Origin: UBA2040 sp963977135
GTDB lineage: Bacteria; Bacteroidota; Bacteroidia; Flavobacteriales_D; Crocinitomicaceae
Direction of reading: 5' to 3'
Assembly: GCA_963977135.1 (NCBI GenBank)
Contig: CAXBNN010000002.1
Span: 62,001 to 126,000 of the forward strand
Length of the DNA stretch: 64,000 nucleotides
This document shows positions 61,342-64,000 of the stretch, piece by piece. The position numbers and the translations under genes are program-made. Under the pieces are notes generated by a model. That model saw only the letters and a list, made by a program, of their open reading frames with translations. It was not told where the DNA came from and made no database searches. Position 1 is the first letter of the stretch, and each line of letters opens with the position of its first letter.

Positions 61342-62400
61342 TTACATTTTATAAACGAAAGCGTTAATATTCATTCCTGAACCAACAGAGGCGAAAAGTA
61401 AATAGTCACCTTTACCAATTTCATGGTTTTCAATCTTTCCTTTGATCAGTAGATCGTATAAAGTAGGAACGGTTGCCACGCTCGAATTCCCTAATTTGTG
61501 AATGCTCATTGGCATAATTCCCTCGGGAGTCTCGGCACCATACAATTTAAAAAATCGCTTTATTATTGCCTCGTCCATCTTCTCATTTGCTTGATGGATA
61601 ATTATTTTCGATATTTCGTTTATCGAAACTCCACTTTTATCCAAACATTGTTTCATCGCAACTGGAACATTGTTTAAGGCAAATTCATAGATTTTTCTGC
61701 CCTCCATTTTAATATAACGTTCATCTTGATTCAATTCTTTATTGAAAGATGGACCAAAAGATAAATAAAAAGCCTCGTCGTAAGCAAAGGTAGCTGTTTG
61801 ATGAGCTAAAATACCGCCATCTTCCTCTGTTTCTTCAATAATTGAAGCTCCTGCTCCATCTGAATAAATCATGCTATCCCTATCAAATTTATCTACGACT
61901 CTAGATAAAGTTTCGGCCCCAATAACCAAGCATTTTTTCGCCATTCCGGCCTTAATAAAAGCTTGAGCTTGTATAACACCCTCAACCCATCCAGGGCAGC
62001 CAAAGAGCACGTCGTAAGCAACACAGTTAGGGTTTTTTATTCGCAAATCATGTTTTACCCTAGAAGCTAAACTGGGAAGAATATCAGTTTGTAATTTGTT
62101 ATGAGCAACATTTCCAAAATTGTGCGCGAAAATTATATAGTCAAGGGTTTCAGGATCAATATTCGCATCTCCAATAGCAATTTTTGAAGCAATTGTTGCA
62201 ATATCCGATGTCTCAAGCCCTTTATTTACATACCTTCTTTCCTGAATTCCCGTGATTTCTAAAAACTTTTGAGCAATAATCTCATTGGGATATGGAAAAG
62301 AGGTGCCATCTTCATTTTTAAATTCATGTTTGGCAAAGTCTTGATTGGTAACGATTTCAGTAGGAATATACGACCCAGTACCTGTTATTTTAATGGACAT
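61342..62400 (-). CDS. 3-oxoacyl-ACP synthase III family protein (KAS III)
   Basis: A 352-residue thiolase-fold condensing enzyme related to FabH. The catalytic triad is visible as C135 (VLFGCPGWVEG), H269 (IIIHQANEKM) and N305 (KLGNSSVATVPTL). The acyl-enzyme region SDGAGASIIEE is present. The protein is longer than FabH (about 320), and GCPGW replaces the AACAG of true FabH. It may therefore start branched or special lipids rather than general fatty acid synthesis. It converges with the porin gene (6-base gap). Confidence 0.88.
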   Translation of the reverse strand: MSIKITGTGSYIPTEIVTNQDFAKHEFKNEDGTSFPYPNEIIAQKFLEITGIQERRYVNKGLETSDIATIASKIAIGDANIDPETLDYIIFAHNFGNVAHNKLQTDILPSLASRVKHDLRIKNPNCVAYDVLFGCPGWVEGVIQAQAFIKAGMAKKCLVIGAETLSRVVDKFDRDSMIYSDGAGASIIEETEEDGGILAHQTATFAYDEAFYLSFGPSFNKELNQDERYIKMEGRKIYEFALNNVPVAMKQCLDKSGVSINEISKIIIHQANEKMDEAIIKRFFKLYGAETPEGIMPMSIHKLGNSSVATVPTLYDLLIKGKIENHEIGKGDYLLFASVGSGMNINAFVYKM

Positions 62401-62420
62401 AATTTTTATTTTGCTTGAAA

Positions 62421-62452
62421 AATATAGCGTTTATATCAAATATAGCGTTTAT
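62421..62452. repeat. Tandem 14-bp direct repeat in divergent promoter region
   Basis: AATATAGCGTTTAT occurs at 62421-62434 and again at 62439-62452, an 18-base period. The second copy overlaps a TATATTTG -7-like element on the minus strand (62444-62437) for the KAS III gene. It could be an operator but may be chance. Confidence 0.4.
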
Positions 62453-62504
62453 CACATTGGTAATCACAGAAATAATAATTCAATATCTTTATCAAAATTT
62501 TGAT

Positions 62505-63608
62505 TTGAAGTATCTATTTTTCTTTTCGCTTGTTTTTTCGACGGCTTTTGGTCAGCAAATAACACAAATCGTTGCTCTTGATCCTTCTTTGAGCGAAAGC
62601 TCAGGAATTCTATACCTCAATCAAAAGATTATAACCCACAATGATTCGCAAGGAGCAGCAGCATTATATGAAGTAGATAGTCTTACCGGACAAATATCAC
62701 GAACGGTTGTAATTGCCAATGCTTCGAACAATGATTGGGAAGATTTAGCCTATGACAATAACTTTATTTATATAGGTGACTTCGGTAATAATTCAGGAAA
62801 TCGAACCGATTTAAAAATTTACCGAATCAGTTTAACGGATTATTGGAACACACCAAACGACACTGTTTTTGCAGATACAATCCGATTTTCTTATGCCGCT
62901 CAAACTAATTTCTCTTCTCAACAAAATTCTACGAATTGGGATTGTGAAGCGATGACAATAATTGGAGATAGTATCTATTTATTTTCAAAAAATTGGATCA
63001 ATCAAAAAACATACGTTTATACTTTCCCAAAGGATATAGGAAATTATTCATTAGCCGTCAGAGATAGTTTGCCAATACAAGGACTTATTACCTCCGCCGA
63101 TTTCAATATTTTCTCAAATCGACTTGCATTGGTCGGGTATACACCGACTGGTCCGTTTATAGTAGAAATGGATTGGAATGCTAATGTTCCTATTTCCCAA
63201 ATCAGTAGAAATAGATATACTGTGACCGTTCCGAATTCAATACAAGTGGAGGCGATTGTCTCAATTTCAGAAAATCAATATTATTTAACTGCCGAAAATT
63301 TTGGTGGAAGTGAGTCGAGTTTACTTCGTTTAGTTGGTAAAAATGGGAGTCTTATGATTGACGAAAGAATAATAGAGGAAGTGGTCATTTTTCCAAATCC
63401 TACAGAAGAAAAATTTACGATTCAAATTCCAAAAGCATTAAACAACATAAATATTGAAATCTACGGATTGAATGGTCAATTGATTTCAACTAAAAGTTTC
63501 GAAAATGAAACTGAAATTGAAATTGATGCACCCATATCTTCAGGGATCTATCTTGTTAAGATAGAATCAGGTAATCAAACACGAACGGAGATATTAATCG
63601 TTCAATAA
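62505..63608 (+). CDS. T9SS type A sorting domain protein with propeller-like region
   Basis: A 367-residue secreted protein. I start it at TTG 62505, which gives a clean signal peptide (LKYLFFFSLVFSTAFGQQ). No ATG fits, and the frame extends 30 codons upstream from another TTG. The body reads like a beta-propeller (GILYLNQKIITHNDSQGAAA, DWEDLAYDNNFIYIGDFGNN, WDCEAMTIIGDSIYLFSKNW). The C-terminus is a type A sorting domain (VVIFPNPTEEKFTIQIP, YGLNGQLIS, SSGIYLVKIESG). Function is unknown. Confidence 0.82.
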   Translation: MKYLFFFSLVFSTAFGQQITQIVALDPSLSESSGILYLNQKIITHNDSQGAAALYEVDSLTGQISRTVVIANASNNDWEDLAYDNNFIYIGDFGNNSGNRTDLKIYRISLTDYWNTPNDTVFADTIRFSYAAQTNFSSQQNSTNWDCEAMTIIGDSIYLFSKNWINQKTYVYTFPKDIGNYSLAVRDSLPIQGLITSADFNIFSNRLALVGYTPTGPFIVEMDWNANVPISQISRNRYTVTVPNSIQVEAIVSISENQYYLTAENFGGSESSLLRLVGKNGSLMIDERIIEEVVIFPNPTEEKFTIQIPKALNNINIEIYGLNGQLISTKSFENETEIEIDAPISSGIYLVKIESGNQTRTEILIVQ

Positions 63609-63614
63609 AATCGG

Positions 63615-64000
63615 CTAGCCTATTTTGCGAATCTGCTTGAAAGTGATCCCCAAGTTTCGCTCATAGTATCGAATGTGTTTGATTTCATTCGGATTCACCA
63701 AAACCAAAGACAAGCCTTCTTTACCAGCTCGAGCTGTTCGACCACTGCGATGAGTATAATATTCTTCGCTTTCCGGCAATTGATAATGGGCAACATAAGC
63801 CAAATCGCTTACATCGATTCCTCTTGCTGCTAAATCCGTTGCGACTAAAATTTGTGCATTGCCATTTTTGAAAGCACGCATTGCTTTATCTCGTTCTTTT
63901 TGTGTTAAATCTCCGTGAATGCAATCGGCTGATATATTCTTGGCAAGTAATTGTTTGGTTAATCTTTGAGTAGCAGCTTTTGTTCTGCAAAAAATCAATC
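63615..64000 (-). CDS. DEAD-box RNA helicase, C-terminal fragment
   Basis: The last 128 residues of an ATP-dependent RNA helicase whose N-terminal part lies beyond the window. Helicase C-domain motifs are intact: IV (IFCRTKAATQRL), IVa/V (HGDLTQKERDKAMRAFKNGN, LVATDLAARGIDV) and VI (YTHRSGRTARAGKEG). The frame is open through the window end, so the ATG at 63998 is not evidence of a start. The specific helicase (RhlE, DeaD or similar) cannot be told. Confidence 0.9.
   Translation of the reverse strand, partial: LIFCRTKAATQRLTKQLLAKNISADCIHGDLTQKERDKAMRAFKNGNAQILVATDLAARGIDVSDLAYVAHYQLPESEEYYTHRSGRTARAGKEGLSLVLVNPNEIKHIRYYERNLGITFKQIRKIG

Overview
The window is a low-GC chromosomal segment of a Bacteroidota bacterium, most likely of the order Flavobacteriales. 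A Crocinitomicaceae/Fluviicola-like relative is my guess from gene content, not from any search. The evidence is three proteins with signal peptides and C-terminal type IX secretion (T9SS) sorting domains, the promoter motif TTG-N19/20-TAnnTTTG characteristic of this phylum, a PorE-like OmpA protein, DUF2851, an NSS transporter with a tiny accessory subunit, and the flavobacterial arrangement of tRNAs, tuf, secE, nusG, ribosomal proteins and rpoBC.

Layout. 1-2970: the end of an outer-membrane barrel gene and a large T9SS cargo protein with three internal repeats. 2974-9010: a complete Na+-translocating NADH:quinone reductase operon (nqrA to nqrF, minus strand). 9219-12592: apaG, a TPR protein and pruA. 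12600-14570: an accessory island holding a DUF2971 gene broken by an in-frame stop, flanked by attC-like inverted repeats that look like an integron gene cassette, then an SDR gene. 14624-16180: a GMC oxidoreductase. 16271-29261: the transcription/translation super-operon (four tRNAs, tuf, tRNA-Trp, secE, nusG, rplK, rplA, rplJ, rplL, rpoB, rpoC), with a strong promoter at its head and hairpins after tuf and between rplL and rpoB. 29442-33671: hpf, xerC, rpsU, an acyl-CoA dehydrogenase, apt, a membrane helix-hairpin-helix protein and a 46-residue transporter subunit. 33668-39013: the NSS transporter, then an overlapping run of DUF2851, PspC, a K+ channel and a reductase. 39061-48714: envelope genes (PorE-like OmpA protein, rluD, a T9SS protein, a PASTA protein, a LOG-family enzyme, a DUF2279 protein and a membrane-YceI fusion). 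48750-57002: sugar-nucleotide genes for a surface polysaccharide. 57170-64000: a barrel protein, kdtA, a putative permuted NlpC/P60-like protein, a porin, a KAS III enzyme, a third T9SS protein and the end of a DEAD-box helicase.

How the genes work together. Most of the window is housekeeping: respiratory Na+ pumping, transcription and translation. The remainder builds or decorates the cell envelope. The polysaccharide operon pairs a route to a diacetamido-uronic acid nucleotide (dehydrogenase, oxidoreductase, aminotransferase, acetyltransferase) with a UDP-GlcA to UDP-xylose route (ugd, UXS) and ends with rfbB and a CpsB-type phosphatase. No glycosyltransferase, flippase or polymerase lies in the window. 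The most unusual stretch is the attC-like cassette at 12789-13819. No integrase, transposase or CRISPR array is visible, and no stretch over 300 bases lacks a gene.
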